The translations under genes and the position numbers were made by a program. A DNA stretch of 64,000 nt, taken from Parapristionchus giblindavisi (taxonomy: Eukaryota > Nematoda > Chromadorea > Rhabditida > Diplogasteridae). Positions 10,844 through 24,200 of the stretch are shown here, piece after piece. Numbering within the stretch: position 1 is the stretch's first letter; each line of letters opens with the position of its first letter. The notes beneath the pieces are model-generated. The model was not told the DNA's origin. It saw nothing but the letters and a program-made list of their open reading frames with translations, and made no database searches. The stretch covers positions 744,001 through 808,000 of the forward strand of contig CALSFV010000230.1 of assembly GCA_943737045.1 (NCBI GenBank), in the 5' to 3' direction.

Positions 10844-11110
10844 CTGTAGAAAAAATATAGATAAATGATATGGTTGATATGATAACTTATAATTAGACAT
10901 AATATGGAATTTCCATAGTTTATCATTCAAATATGCAACTTATCCTTAATTTTTCATTATCTATGACAATGAAACCGTTTGTCGGTTGATCTGCTCGTGA
11001 TTCCGCGACACGATTTATCTTGTACCCACCAATTCCATCATTACCAAAGAAAAAGTCGTAACCGTTTATTTTACCCTAATGTGATATGGACGATCGATTG
11101 ATGAAGCCTT
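10844..11110 (-). promoter_or_regulatory. Conserved upstream region of tetraspan copy B
   Basis: Alignable with 5745-6030, with the same TAATGTGATATGGACGATCG block at 11079-11098 and a shared AACCGTTTGTCGGTTGATCT block. Confidence 0.45.
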
Positions 11111-12046
11111 TTGCCTCGTACAAAACCTCCAATCCATAGTACGATACACTCTAATCAATAAATTATCCAACATCATTTTAATAGTATACTTTGAGTTCAA
11201 ATTCTGAACCAAATTAGTCGTCAAGGCTAATTTCCCATATTGCTCATTGCATATGAGCATATCGTTATTTATTAATTTGTCATGTTTTTCGTTCTTCTCA
11301 TATCTTATCTGTCGATATGTCTCGAATAAAGAACCATTAGATAGATTACAATGATCATCGTTTATTACGAAATCACATCAGTTCATATCTAAAACATAAA
11401 ACGATGGGACACGCAAAATGGTAATTGTGGATACATTAGAGGGACTAAAAATCAAGCAAACAATCGATAAATCAATACATAGACAGTCAATAACTCGTGT
11501 GTTTATTAATCGATGAGTGATTGCATATAACCCCTGAGATGTTGATCATAATACGAATAATAAGATTGATAGACTGAGGACATATTAACAATATAAAAGA
11601 GGATAGATATGAATAGGATGGAGTGAACGACATACAAAACTATATTAGAGATACATCATGCCTGAATGTTTTGGAAAAATATGAATCATGCACAAATTGA
11701 TTACAGTATGATAAAAATGGGAATACGAGGGATAGGAACAATACAAATTGAGAATAAATTAGAAACACGTATTACATCGATAAGTAGGGGACAGATCAGC
11801 GTATTGTGTGGCCACATATTAAATATATTATACAACGAATCAATATGAATGACAGATTGGGAGGATATAGAGAAGATAAAAGAGAATCTAGGCTAAAAAG
11901 GTCTACATCATGAGGACTATAACATTGTAGAATGTAGTGTGCAAGTGCACGTAGAGATAGATAGATTACTGTGGATGAACCAATTATCGATTAGATATCA
12001 GTGTGTGAAGAGATTACTGTAGTTCAATCAATCAATCTATTATCGA
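11111..12046. other. Intergenic, no gene seen
   Basis: Sequence between tetraspan copy B and the 3' end of the innexin gene. Only short chance ORFs; nothing recognised. Confidence 0.4.
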
Positions 12047-15000
12047 TTAGACATCGGTGGGCGTAGAGTTGCGTACAGTGCCGTCGGGGTGTTCGATACC
12101 GTTACCCTGAAACAGGAAATGATAAATAAATAATAATCGATAAAGTACTGTACACCGTACCATCTGATTGGTTGTTCTGGGAGTGGGCGAGGGACGTGGA
12201 AGAACCGAACGATCGTCCATTCGCATCGTCGTGTAACTGGAGAGGATCAATCAATAAGTGAATGGATACGGTAGTCATACAAAACCAATCAATAACCAGA
12301 ACTTACCGATCAAATTCGTCAACAGGTGCAGACTCAATAGTTCTGTTGGGCGAGATGGTAGGGTACTTGGGAGCAGATCGATTGTTGAGTACATTGTGCA
12401 TCTAGAAAGTTGGATATGGTAACGATCAATAAAGCACAAACTGAAATTAATCAATATCATCACTTCTAGATATTGATCAATAATATAACTTATCTATTCA
12501 CTCTATATATTCTTTCTAGTAAACGCATAAATTATTATTATTAACTAAGCGTACGGTAACAACGCGCTAACATACCCACGCACAAGGATAATCAGTTTAT
12601 TTTTGATTGGTTATTATTTATTTACTATCATAAATAAATACTAAATAATCAATAACCTCTCTTATAACACGTCCATACAGTACCTTGGGTGGAGGATCGT
12701 ATCTGTCAAAGTGAGCGAGAGCCATCGAGTTCACAAACGGCTTCTTCTCGTCATGATCGCCATCCGAAGAGCGAGATGAGATTGACTGAAATATCGATTC
12801 ATTATCGATTACCGTACCCGACAACTACCGTACTACAAGATTACTGTAATCCGCAATGCACTACCTACAGTATTCCACAACTACCGTAACCAAGACTACC
12901 GTACCCCGTTGACATAGTTCATGAGGAGACGATGGACGAGCTCTGAAGCGACGCGACCGCCCACATGCTCACGAATGAAGATAATGAGAAGGACACCATC
13001 GGGATGAAGACAGTCAAAGGTGAAACGATCAGTGTCACGACGAGATAGACGAACACGCTGTAATTATTGATTGATTGACTAAGGGATTAAACCATTTATC
13101 GATTGATTTACATCACTTCTTGTTAGATACACAGCTACTCCTATCATTGAAACTCCAAATCGATCGATATTGTAAAGCTACAGTACTTTGTTATCAATAT
13201 TGAATAGAACGAGACGAGCACGTAGTGAGGGAATGGACAGAGTGACAAGATAGTAGAAGAAGTTGGCAAAGGTGAGGGCCATCAGGAAGAGGAACCAAAC
13301 GTAGATGAAAAGATACAGTCTGAAAAAGGATCAATCAGGATACGGTATAATATAGATTACGGTACAAACAGCTACAGTAGCTCTGATTGTTCAATGAGTA
13401 TACTGTAAGATTACAGTAGCCACAAGGGGTACGGTACTCACTTCTCATTGATCATGTTCATCATGATGACGCACTGCACCGTGTACGTGTGTTGTTGGGC
13501 GAGCACGCGAACCTACAGTATACAAAATATTGATTGATCATCGGAGGTCAAACTACAAACCGTAAAGTCGCACAGGATCACACGGGGAAACACTTCGGCC
13601 TCTTGCCATTCTCTGCCCGAAACGATATCTCCAAGGGTCTGAAAAAAAGCAATCCATAGATACATAATATAAGATATGGTAGCAACGATGATTGGTACAA
13701 TTACAATAAAAGAGTTGATAAAGTGATGAATTTACGGAAAGTTTCAACTGAAGGACTAGAACAGAGACTACAGTAGTATGTGTATAGGTGTGCAGGGGTA
13801 TACCGTACCTCAGCACCCCAGCTCCAGTATGTGCCACCGAGGAATGAGTTGAGTAGGATCATCTGCAGAACAACATTGACTGCGTAGAAGCACTTCGTGA
13901 TCAGATAGAGATAGGTGCAGTTCCATCCAGAACGAGCAAACATACGACGATTCTGAATCACATTATTGATTAGTTAGCGATTGATTTATTATTGATTGGT
14001 TTTTTTATTTATAATTATCGTCTATTATTTGTAGATTTATAAAGTACTAGGACTAGGACTCTGTGAAGTACTAGAATGGCAATTTCATACGTCACTTATA
14101 AAAAAGCAGAAACGGGAAAGTGACAGGCGAGACTGACCAACGTCGAATTCATACTTGGCTATGAACAACAATTGAAACCATACATTTTCATACCCTCACA
14201 CTGTTAGGATTGACCCACTATATTCGGCTAATTTTCAGGGTCGACCCACTTTATAAAGCTCAGTTTTATGTGAGACATTACAATTTAAGCGAAAAATAAC
14301 GATTTTTCTAAATAGACCCACTATATAAGAAATAATTCGGTGAGGGCACCGAAAATGTATGATTGAAACTCACTCCAAAGGTGATTCCACCAAAGACACT
14401 GACGCCCTCCATGAATTGATCAGCCAACGATTCAATCTAGAAACACAATCAATTAATAATCATCCAAAACAATCGATAATCGGATACCTCCTTCTCGCGA
14501 GCAGCTCCAGTCAGCATGCGAACCTTCTCTGCCTCTTCGACAAACTGACGAGGATTAACGGCTGCAAAGTGCTTGATCAGACTACAAACTACAGGGATCA
14601 GACTACAAACTACAAATGCTCACCGCAGTTATTGTACATAATGTTCCAGAGGTAGTTGGGGAGGAAGAAGCAGACAGCCTGGAAGGCAAGCATGATGGGC
14701 ACCCATCGGTAGTATGAGATGTGATCGCCACGATGGTCCCTGAGAGGAACAAACGATGAGTGATTAGGTTAGTCATTCGATACGGTAATCGATCGATCGA
14801 TAGTGTTACAGTAGACACAGTAATCAATCGATACATGTGCGGATACTATATACTACAGTAACAACATACTGTTGAATGTGTTCCTCTTCAAATGGAACGT
14901 GATAACTGTTCGAGATGAAGCAGTAATCCTCGGCGTACTTCTCCCAGCCACCTACAATAATTGAGATGAGCAAATAAGTTAGTTGTCGATCAACACGAGT

Positions 15001-15822
15001 GATTACCGTACCTCGGAACTCGTTAGGTACCCAGCATTGAATGGGCGAGCCAAAGTACTGCTTGCACGATATGGCAAAGGAGGCGAAGGCGAGTAGCATC
15101 GACGTCGCATAATAGTTGAGTGTATCGACAGAATCAGCCAACTGAATGGATTATTGATTGAATTAACGATCGATCAAAGATCTACCGATAACAATTATCA
15201 AAACTTATCTATCTCTCTTATCTAATCTACTGACCTCTTCCCCCCATCTTTGTCATATCTATCAACGCTGTCTATAATAACGTGTGAGAATGACAGGGTA
15301 GGGTTAAGATAAGATAATAATAGGACGTTCTCCACTAATGGCCCAGACCCTCTTAGACAATCATCTTCATTAGGAACACAAAGAACGTTCCAAATCCCAC
15401 CATGGGTCACCGAGTACTATACACAAAATCTCTAAATCTCTCCCTCTCACAGTATGTGTATTCTCTCCTTTGTCTCGAGTAACCATTCGTAGACGTAAAT
15501 CAACAGGGAAATCAGAGATTGCAAACATTATGGTGTAAACGACGATTACTAGTGCAGTAACCATACATGGGAGGGCGACCTGGAGCTCGATTCTACAGGG
15601 GGCATCCGAACGAAAAATGGTTAATTTTAGAGGGACCTTCTTTTTTTTTAAATCACCTAAACGGCATTTTTGACAGGGGCATTCCACAATTTTTCGAAAA
15701 GCCCTAATCTTACAGGGGGCACCCCCATGTCGGCGCCCATGTATGGCCGTAACCCTCTGGCTTACCAACTGCTTCTGGACGATCTTTTGGATATAATCCG
15801 ACAGGAAGGGGATGTTTAACAT
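12047..15822 (-). CDS. Innexin (gap-junction hemichannel subunit)
   Basis: Innexins form invertebrate gap junctions in the plasma membrane. Fifteen exons join in phase to 477 aa: 15822-15766, 15141-15012, 14951-14870, 14739-14624, 14561-14488, 14436-14374, 13952-13809, 13638-13561, 13512-13442, 13319-13187, 13057-12905, 12785-12684, 12401-12307, 12236-12161, 12106-12047. Landmarks are the short cytosolic start MLNIPFLSDYIQ, span 1 then SPIQCWVPNEF and WEKYAEDYC (first extracellular loop cysteines), the family signature YYRWVP before span 2, span 3 (YLITKCFYAVNVVLQ), FPRVILCDF with TYTVQCV (second loop), span 4 (YLFIYVWFLFLMAL) and a Ser/Pro-rich C-terminal tail. Length is normal for the family. 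Intron 1 (624 bases) and intron 6 (421 bases) are the longest. Many introns contain TACGGTA and CTACAGTA motifs. The orthologous nematode inx gene was not assigned. Confidence 0.93.
12480..12550. repeat. Possible LINE 3' tail in an innexin intron
   Basis: AAACGCATAAATTATTATTA resembles the AACGCATAAATATTATTATA tail of the LINE that ends near 24590. Too short to be certain. Confidence 0.3.
14176..14364. mobile_element. 189-bp MITE in innexin intron 6
   Basis: Bases 14176-14199 (AACCATACATTTTCATACCC) and the reverse complement of 14341-14364 form terminal inverted repeats, with imperfect inner repeats of a GACCCACTATAT motif. The right end stops three bases before the splice donor (GTGAGT on the minus strand, 14373-14368) of exon 6. 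Confidence 0.65.
15590..15745. repeat. Short direct repeats in innexin intron 1
   Basis: TACAGGGGGCA recurs at 15592 and 15711, with GACAGGGGCAT between, in a region of unusual base composition. Function unknown; possibly a decayed transposon next to the donor of exon 1. Confidence 0.3.
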
Positions 15823-18287
15823 CCTTGAACACTGACGACTCTCTTCTCAAGAGAGAGAAGTTGATGCAAGAGGAATCTGAATAAGGTATACTGTAATCAA
15901 TCAATAATGTAGTGAATTGGGGTATGGAATATCGATCGATGAGAAATGATAGAATACGAGAACATATTGCGTCAGAATATGAATCTATTCATAAGAGGGC
16001 GGGGTGTACTAAGGAAATGTGATGAATTGCGTCACATATCGAATGAATGGGACTGTCTGGAATCGTGGACAGACACCAAAAGGTCATTGGACTTCTGACT
16101 ATGAGATATGCAAATGACTGAATTGAATGTAGATAAAGTAGCTTATATGCAAATCGGACTGTAACATGACAAGGATGAGATAAAAAGTGAACGCGCACGT
16201 AATAACATTTGCATAGATCAAAAGCGGGCCGCGAATGGATGTAAGCGCATATGACAGAGCAAGAACGGCCTTTCTCATAGATCTAGAGATAGATCAATGA
16301 ACCATTGAGACAATATTGTGTCGAGGCTTATTAGAATAATAGCTTGGATGGATGAATAGGAAATGAAGGAAGAGGGCGGTAGATAGTATAAACAGTCAAT
16401 GGATAGAACTAGAACAAGGGCACAATGGAAACGATATGATGGAATGGACAAGGGAAGCAGCTTCGCAAACGAGCAAAGGTGATAAATATAGAAGCAACAG
16501 GGAACAAAACGATGAAAGTGTTCCTATCGGCAAAAAGTTCAGTTGGAAATCATCTTTATCGGTTCACAATGCTTATATACAATACAATCTACTTGCGAAA
16601 TGCGCATAACAAAGATAAGAAACGGAAGTGTCCGATCATATCTCAAAAATCTTTCCAAGAAATCTATGATATCTCTGGTACAGAGACAGTTCTAATATAT
16701 TTGTGTACGAGAGCAGAAAATAGAGCGGCGGTTGTAATTCAAAATGCATCGGACTCAGGAAACATACAAAAAAGCCGTACTAAATGCGTGCCCCCCACCT
16801 ACTCTTCCTTTGTATACAAGATTCATTTCCCATCGGTGATCTTAATCGATCAAAGCAACTGGAGTGGAATCTACGATGGGAACCACTTGATCACTGTCCA
16901 CATTCTGTTTGGGGTAGATCGCGCCTTCTAAGCAATAGTAGGACATCGATCTGAGCAAATACAACGAGAAATGGGCATAGAAGATGAATGACCCAGAGAC
17001 AAGAGCAGACGATCTATTGTAAGAGAGGACTGTCCTATCCCAGAGTGGGCGGAGTTTGGTGACCTAGGCAGAGATGTTCCCTAGGAGTAGAGAAGGGGAT
17101 TAAGCAACAGAGAACGATCACGATCAAAGATGGACCAAAAAGGACTGGGTCAAGATCGATGGATGGAGTGTGGTCACGTAGATGGACATGTCGATATAAG
17201 GAGAACGTGCGAGAACGACAGATCCAATGTGACATATGGTATGGAGGATACTAGACACATACTATGGATGAATATGGAGTGGAGGGGTCACTGAATGATG
17301 CATTCGATCATTGAAGGATAGACAAGGAGTGGACAATGAATGGAGAAAGGACCTGCTGGTACAGGATTAAGTATCGAAGACAGTTGCCAGAGGCGACTAG
17401 AGACCGGAAAAAAGGATAATCATATGCACATAGAAACAAAGGACGGATAGAATAAGAAGATAGACTATCAGGCGGGCACACACCGTCAAAGAAATTAGCG
17501 AAAATTATTGAAAAACGAAAAAATTAGGTGATGACAAAATAATTTGGCAACTAGCCAAATTACTAAATTACGCCTATTACAGACACAATGCGGAAATCAT
17601 GATATCGATCGCTATTTTCTCATACTGTATCTAAATTCGTCAATTAGTTTCGTGAATCGTACTTTTTATTGTATTGATTGGTTTGCAAGATATTTTATAA
17701 TTTTCTTTATTTTTTAAATAAATAATTCTTCGGTCAGCTGGGCTTGTGTTTACTTGTGTGGTAATTTTATATTCATTGAGAAAATCACAGATAATGTTAT
17801 CAAGTACACGGAAATAAGGTGATTGTGTTGTTGCTGTTGACTCTCTAATCACATCTAATTAATGATACAAGGAACACAAGTGCGTTCATCTCTTTGTTCT
17901 CCACTTATCTACTGATATAAAATAGAACAAACACAATCAATCATATGTGAAACATGGCAATGACCCTTTTGAAAGATCAAAGATCAAAGTAGGCGGAGCT
18001 ACGATCATCTTGAAACAATTCAATAATATGGCATTCCGATTATGGCAATTCAAAAGTTTGCATGATTCATTTCTTTCGTTCATTGTGCATTGACTGGTCT
18101 ATTTAAAATTAGATTTTTATCAGCTGTTCATTTCTATTATCATTCCCCCCATCTTGGTTCTATTTCTCCCATCTTGCGTCCACACAGGTGCTGATAAAGC
18201 TTTGTTATTGCCAGTTTTGTCTTATTATTCTAAATCTTTGTCGGTTGCTAATAACAACCTGTACAAACGAGTGTTTTTCTTCACAGA
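15823..18287. other. Divergent intergenic region between innexin and SLC26
   Basis: A 2.46-kb region separates the two divergently transcribed start codons, so it should hold both promoters. An ORF at 16479-16931 (150 codons, plus) has no recognisable domain, signal peptide or splice context, and I do not call it a gene. The rest has no clear repeats or genes. Confidence 0.45.
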
Positions 18288-21200
18288 ATGGCGAAGTCTT
18301 CGACAATTCTCAGTGATTCTTCGTCCATCGACAGTTCAGTTTCGATATCTTCTACGACTATCGATTGTAGTATGGCCAGTAGACCTCCGATGAATCAGGT
18401 TTCAATCTTACTATTATTTCTCCTTGTGCACATTTTATTTCAATCATATTTTTGTTTTTGAGGCATCTTTATGATGAATGATATATTTTTTTAAATCTAT
18501 CACATAACTTATTAATTTTCCCCTACTTCCCTCTCAGATATCTTTCAAATTTGGACTGCTTACGTCTTTCGAACATTCTAACAACACTTATGAAAATCGC
18601 TATGATACAATATCTATGTTCTTTGATTATCTTTAAAAACTACTGTATATTCAATGATATATTTTTAGGAAGAATTCGACAAACACTTTGCTTATCGCAA
18701 ACCCAAAACATCTAAGACAAAGGAAAGATTGAAAAAAATCGCTGCGAGGTTCGCTTGTCAGTTCGTGCAGTAAATTATCAGAGATATTTTGAAGAACTAT
18801 CTGAAATACTTAATAAGTATTACTTATAATACAAAAATTGCATATACATACCTATAAAATGCTTTTAAAATAAATAAATACGTATTCGATTTTATTCAGA
18901 TACACCGATCCTTTCACTTCATGGAGTGCATTCAAGACCACACTGATTGGCTTCTTCCCTATACTGCAATGGCTACCTGCTTATAAAAAGGCATGGATTG
19001 TTGACGATATCATTGGAGGGCTTACTGTAGGAGTCATGCACGTGCCCCAAGGTACGACCCAGTTGTACTTACTGTAATCTTAATCCACTCAAACATGTCC
19101 AAAAGGGCGATAAGAGCCATAGAGCATTCTCGAGTAGGTGTCAAGTATGATACATGGTAGGGAACGTGGGTGTTAGTGCCGCGATTGAGACTACAGTAGC
19201 CGAGGTTCGATACCGGGATGCCGTAAGATAATAATAATATTTATTTATGTGGTGACATTGGCGGAAAACAAATACAATTACAATAGGGTGAAATCTATAT
19301 TGCACATAAAATACTATGTCGCAACTGTGGCAACATAAGACAATAGAGTGATAGATTACAAATTGGACAGATTCAACGAAGATTTAACAGTTCTACTAAA
19401 AGATTTGGAATTAGGACAAATAATACAATTATTAGGCAACGAGTTCCATAAATGGACTGATCGATTGGAGATAAAATGGGAGAAACGTTTGGATTTGCAT
19501 TGGTGCTTGCAGAGTTGGAAATTATTTCTACGGGAGTTTCTTGAATTCCTAGACTGAAGGTAAAAGTTTGGGTCATCTAAGTCAACTTGTCTATGGATGG
19601 CCTAATATGTGAAGCTCAAATCAATAATGGTGCGGCGGTGCTCAAGATCAGGGTACGGTAGATCACTGGTTCTTTTTCCATCCATCAAGGTACCTTAGTA
19701 TTGACACGTCGGGTCTTAATTTCCGACTCTTGATAGGTCAAGCAAACATTGAATGGTTATGGTACAGTGAGATAGACTCTTAAAGGGAACACCTTTCATC
19801 TCCAAAGATCCCCCCCCCAAATATGATGAAATATGATATTTTATACGTGTGGCATATCCGCAATTCGAGTTACTAAAAATAGTTGTTTAGCAGAACACAA
19901 CTTGCATTATCAACACAGTTTTCAGAGGCTTATTGGAATTTACAACATGTCATTGAAATATAATTACTGAATCAATAAAATCATTTGATCAAGGTATCGC
20001 ATACGCTGCTCTGGCCAAATTACCAGCCCAATCTGGTCTGTACATATCATTCTTACCTCCGCTGATCTACCTGTTATTCGGAACGAGTCGTCACACTTCT
20101 TTGGGTGAGTGAATACTCCTTGCAATAAGAATATTACTCATGTGAATCCGAATACTTTTTGATCTTGAGCAATTTTGTAACATTAAAGTGACACCCCAAG
20201 CGTATTTGAAACTCTCCGCCCTGGTCACACTCTATCACTTTCTTTGTGTGCGAGAGAGTATAGCCAATGCGGAGAGTAAAATTAGCTTGGGGTGTGCCTT
20301 TAAAGGAAAATCCCAATCTAATTTAACTCTCCGCATTGGCAATACTCTCTCGTAGACAAAGAAAGTGAGGCCAGAGCAGAGGGTTTCAAATTAGCTTGGG
20401 GTGTCGGTTTAAGGCGTTGAACTCTACGTACATCTTTGTTCATATTGACTCTATAATCAAATACATAAAACCAAATTTTTTGTTCACACAAATTCTTAGG
20501 AAAATTTTCTATTTATTGTTAGTATTGCGGAGAATTTAAGAATTAGACAATTTAACGTTCAAAAAAAAAAATTTATCATTAATCAGGTTCATTCGCCGTC
20601 GTTGCCCTTATGTGTGGAGATGCTGTGTCGAAGGTCGTGACCGAAAACAATAATGGTACCGACTTTTCTAATGAGGTAAATGTTGATTTATAGATTTTCG
20701 ATCAATTTTGAGAAAAAAAAACTGAATGATAGTGTTGAAACTTAGTTTTCGAACTGTTGGATAATATAGCTTATCTATCATACCATCCCTGCTATGAAGA
20801 TAACCCAGTATAGCATTTTAAAAACCATCATTTAAGAATTTAATGAGACAAAACATCGAAGTCGCCACGTGTCTGACATTAATGATAGGCCTGTTAAATG
20901 TGAGTTTTTGATTTTTTTCTCATATTTACACTTGACAAATTCAGTTGATTATGGCTCTACTTCGATTGGATTTCATCGCAACCTACTTTTCCGAACAAGT
21001 TTCTCTTTGCTCTATTATTAATTGATGTCAAAACACTGACATACATAGATCAAAAAACCATTGATAAATTAAATTAATAATATTAATAGATTTACAAGTA
21101 TATACTTCCATGCATTTTAAATGTAATTTTTTAAACATAAAGGTTATCATTTGCAATATGGTGTTTCGGCCACAACGCCTAAATGTTTAATTTGGTTTAA

Positions 21201-24200
21201 AAATACTTTTAGGTAGTGGGAGGATTCACTACGGGCGCTTCCATTCATGTTATGGTCTCCCAACTGTATGAAGCATTTGGTCTTCCATCGAGCGTCAAAA
21301 AGAACACTGGACCCGGAGCTATTGTTATGGTAATTTAAAAAAATATTTTTGACTCAATTTCACCGTCGATCACTTTACACTCTATCACTGTCACTGCATT
21401 CTGATATCTAAAAAACTTAGGGAATACAATTTGAAAATCATTAATAAGTGCCTATTATTCAGAATCTTTTCGGCATAGCTGAAAATCTCATGGAATCCAA
21501 TGTGAAGACATGCACAATCTCGCTATTCTCCATTATGTTTCTACTCGTCGGAAAGGTGATCTTGAATGCACACCCCGACCTAATTCTACTCTTTGCTCTA
21601 GCGACACTAACTCGTAAATAAAGGAAGCGAGAGAGTGTGGTCAGAGTGGAGAGTTTATATTTATTAGCTCGTAGTGTGCCTTAAAATGTATTCATAACTA
21701 TTATCGATGATTCTCCAGGAACTAATCTCTCCTATGCTCAAGCGTCGAAATTTTCGCGTTCCTATTCCATTCGAGCTCATTTTGGTAAGCAACAAAAAAT
21801 ATTATCTCGTTAATCGATATTTCTGTAACCAAATTTAGATAATCATAGTAACGATTATTTCCTATTTCCTCAAGTTCGACACTGCATACCATATCAAAGT
21901 CGTCGCCAATATTTCAACAGAGTTAGTGATATCGATTGATCTACAGTACTAAATGTAACAAAAAATATACTGTAATACTTATTTACAGAATTCCTCTTCC
22001 TCGTCTGCAGCGAATCGATCTCATGACTGAACTTATCCCTGATGCCTTTGCGATTACGGTAACTGACAAATCATTGATTTACCTATATCATACTGGATAA
22101 CATGACTCTTCAGATAGTCGTCTTTGCTATCCACATTTCTCTCGCGAAGATGTGCGCAAAGAAGGCCAATCACGAAATCGATCCCAATATGGTTTATTGA
22201 TTTGTGTTTTCAAATGTACCGTAACCGAAAAATCCGTTCAGGAACTGGTAGCTCTCGGTTTATCGTCGTCTCTATCATCCTTCTTTCCCATCTATCCCGT
22301 AGCATGTTCGTTAGGTCGGACGATGCTCAACGTGCAAGTGGGCACGAAAACATTGGTAGATTAATAATCAATCAATATTCAGTCGATAAACAAGCAGTAA
22401 TCAATAATCTCCAAGTTTGGTGTAGACTGGATATTAGATTTTTGTTTCATAATTTTATTTGTTATTTTTTCAGTTATCAAACGTGTTTGCATCGCTGCTC
22501 TTACTTTCGGTCATTGTCTACCTTGCAAAATACTTCTATCCGCTACCCAAGGTGAGAAATATCTGCTTATTTGTAAAATAAAAACATTAAAATTATTTAT
22601 GAAAATTGTTTTTTTTATTAAAAAAATACAGAGAATTATATTTTTATTTTTAACCAGGCCGTCCTCTCATGTATCGTCATCGTTGCTCTCACGGGAATCT
22701 TTTCAAATTTTCGCGATCTAGGCCGTCTTTGGACAGTTTCCAAAATTGACCTGGTATACTCAAAGAATTTTGATAGCTCATTAAATGGATGAAACCTGCC
22801 AACAATCAATGATCATTTGTCACACTATTTCGATGAACTCTGACACCGAGAGAACATTTTCAGTTTAATATTTTTTAAAAACTTAAATCATTAACTTATT
22901 CGTTTGGCATTCATATTGTTATAAATAACAGGGTGAAGATTCCTTCGCTCCTTTTACCTACAGATGCAGATGCTAGAAGTATTAGAACATTGGACTTCCT
23001 CTATAAGTGAAGGCAAACCTGTTGATGTTATTTATTTTGACTTTGCAAAAGCCTTTGACCGAGTGTCCCACCCCAAATTAATTCTGAAACTTGGAGGTAT
23101 TGGATTATCGGATAGAACTATTGAATGGATTTCTTCCTATCTGAGAAATCGTACCTTCCAGGTTAGAGTAATGGCTCGTTAAAAAATAGTGGAAAATCGA
23201 AATCGGCGACTTTCCACCCGTTAAAAAAGTACCCGGAAAGTCGAAAATGGAAACACGAAATTTGAATTCGCGCGCGATCAAAGAGGTGCGGGAATTCAAA
23301 TTCCGACTTTCCGTCACCGATTTTTAGCAGTGAAATGGAAATTCAACTTCCTTCTTGCTAAAAATGGAATCCGCGAAAATTCGCTGTCGGAATTTGAATT
23401 CCCGCACCTCTTTGCGCGCGCGAATTCAAATTTCGTGTTTCCATTTTCGACTTTCCGGGTACTTTTTTAACGGGTGGAAAGTCGCCGATTTCGGTTTTCC
23501 ACTATTTTTTAACGAGCCATAAGAGAGAAGTTGTCTCATTCCCAAAATGTGACTAGTGGAGTTCCCCAGGGGTCTGTCTTGGGCCCACTTTTATTCCTAA
23601 TATATACATCTGAAATCCCTGGTATTGCTCAACATAATGGTGTTTTTGCGAGAATGTACGCGGATGACATTAAAATCTATCGTTCATTCGAAATTGGAGA
23701 TGCTCCTACTCATTTACAAGCAGCAATTGATTCAATAGCAAAATGGTCTCTGGATTGGCAACTGCCATTGGCGGAGCATAAGTGTAGCTCACTTCATTTA
23801 GGTAGAGCAAATCCAATGAGAAAATACAACATTGGGACCATAAACCTTGAACAGAAAGATATGGTCAGGGATCTTGGTTTCATCATTCAGAAGACTCTAA
23901 CCTTTTCGAACCACAGCAGGCTAACGGCATCAAAAGCCAAAACCGCTTGCCACATAATCCTTAGAGCATTACTCACCAAGAACGTGACTGTACTATTAAA
24001 AACGTACTCAATCTATATCAGACCAATTCTAGAAAGTGCCTCAATAGTCTTCAATCCATATCAGATAGGAGATAAAAAGATTTTAGAAAGGGTCCAAAAC
24101 TATTTTACCAGACGAATATTCATGCGTTGTTTCAATGCCACATGGGACTCAATGCCCTCAAGCATGCAAAGGAATAAACAACTAAATCTAGATACCCTTG

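Noticed and set aside
16479..16931. 150-codon plus-strand ORF between innexin and SLC26
   Set aside because: No recognisable domain, no signal peptide, no splice context and no duplication; a chance ORF of this length is possible in 2.4 kb.
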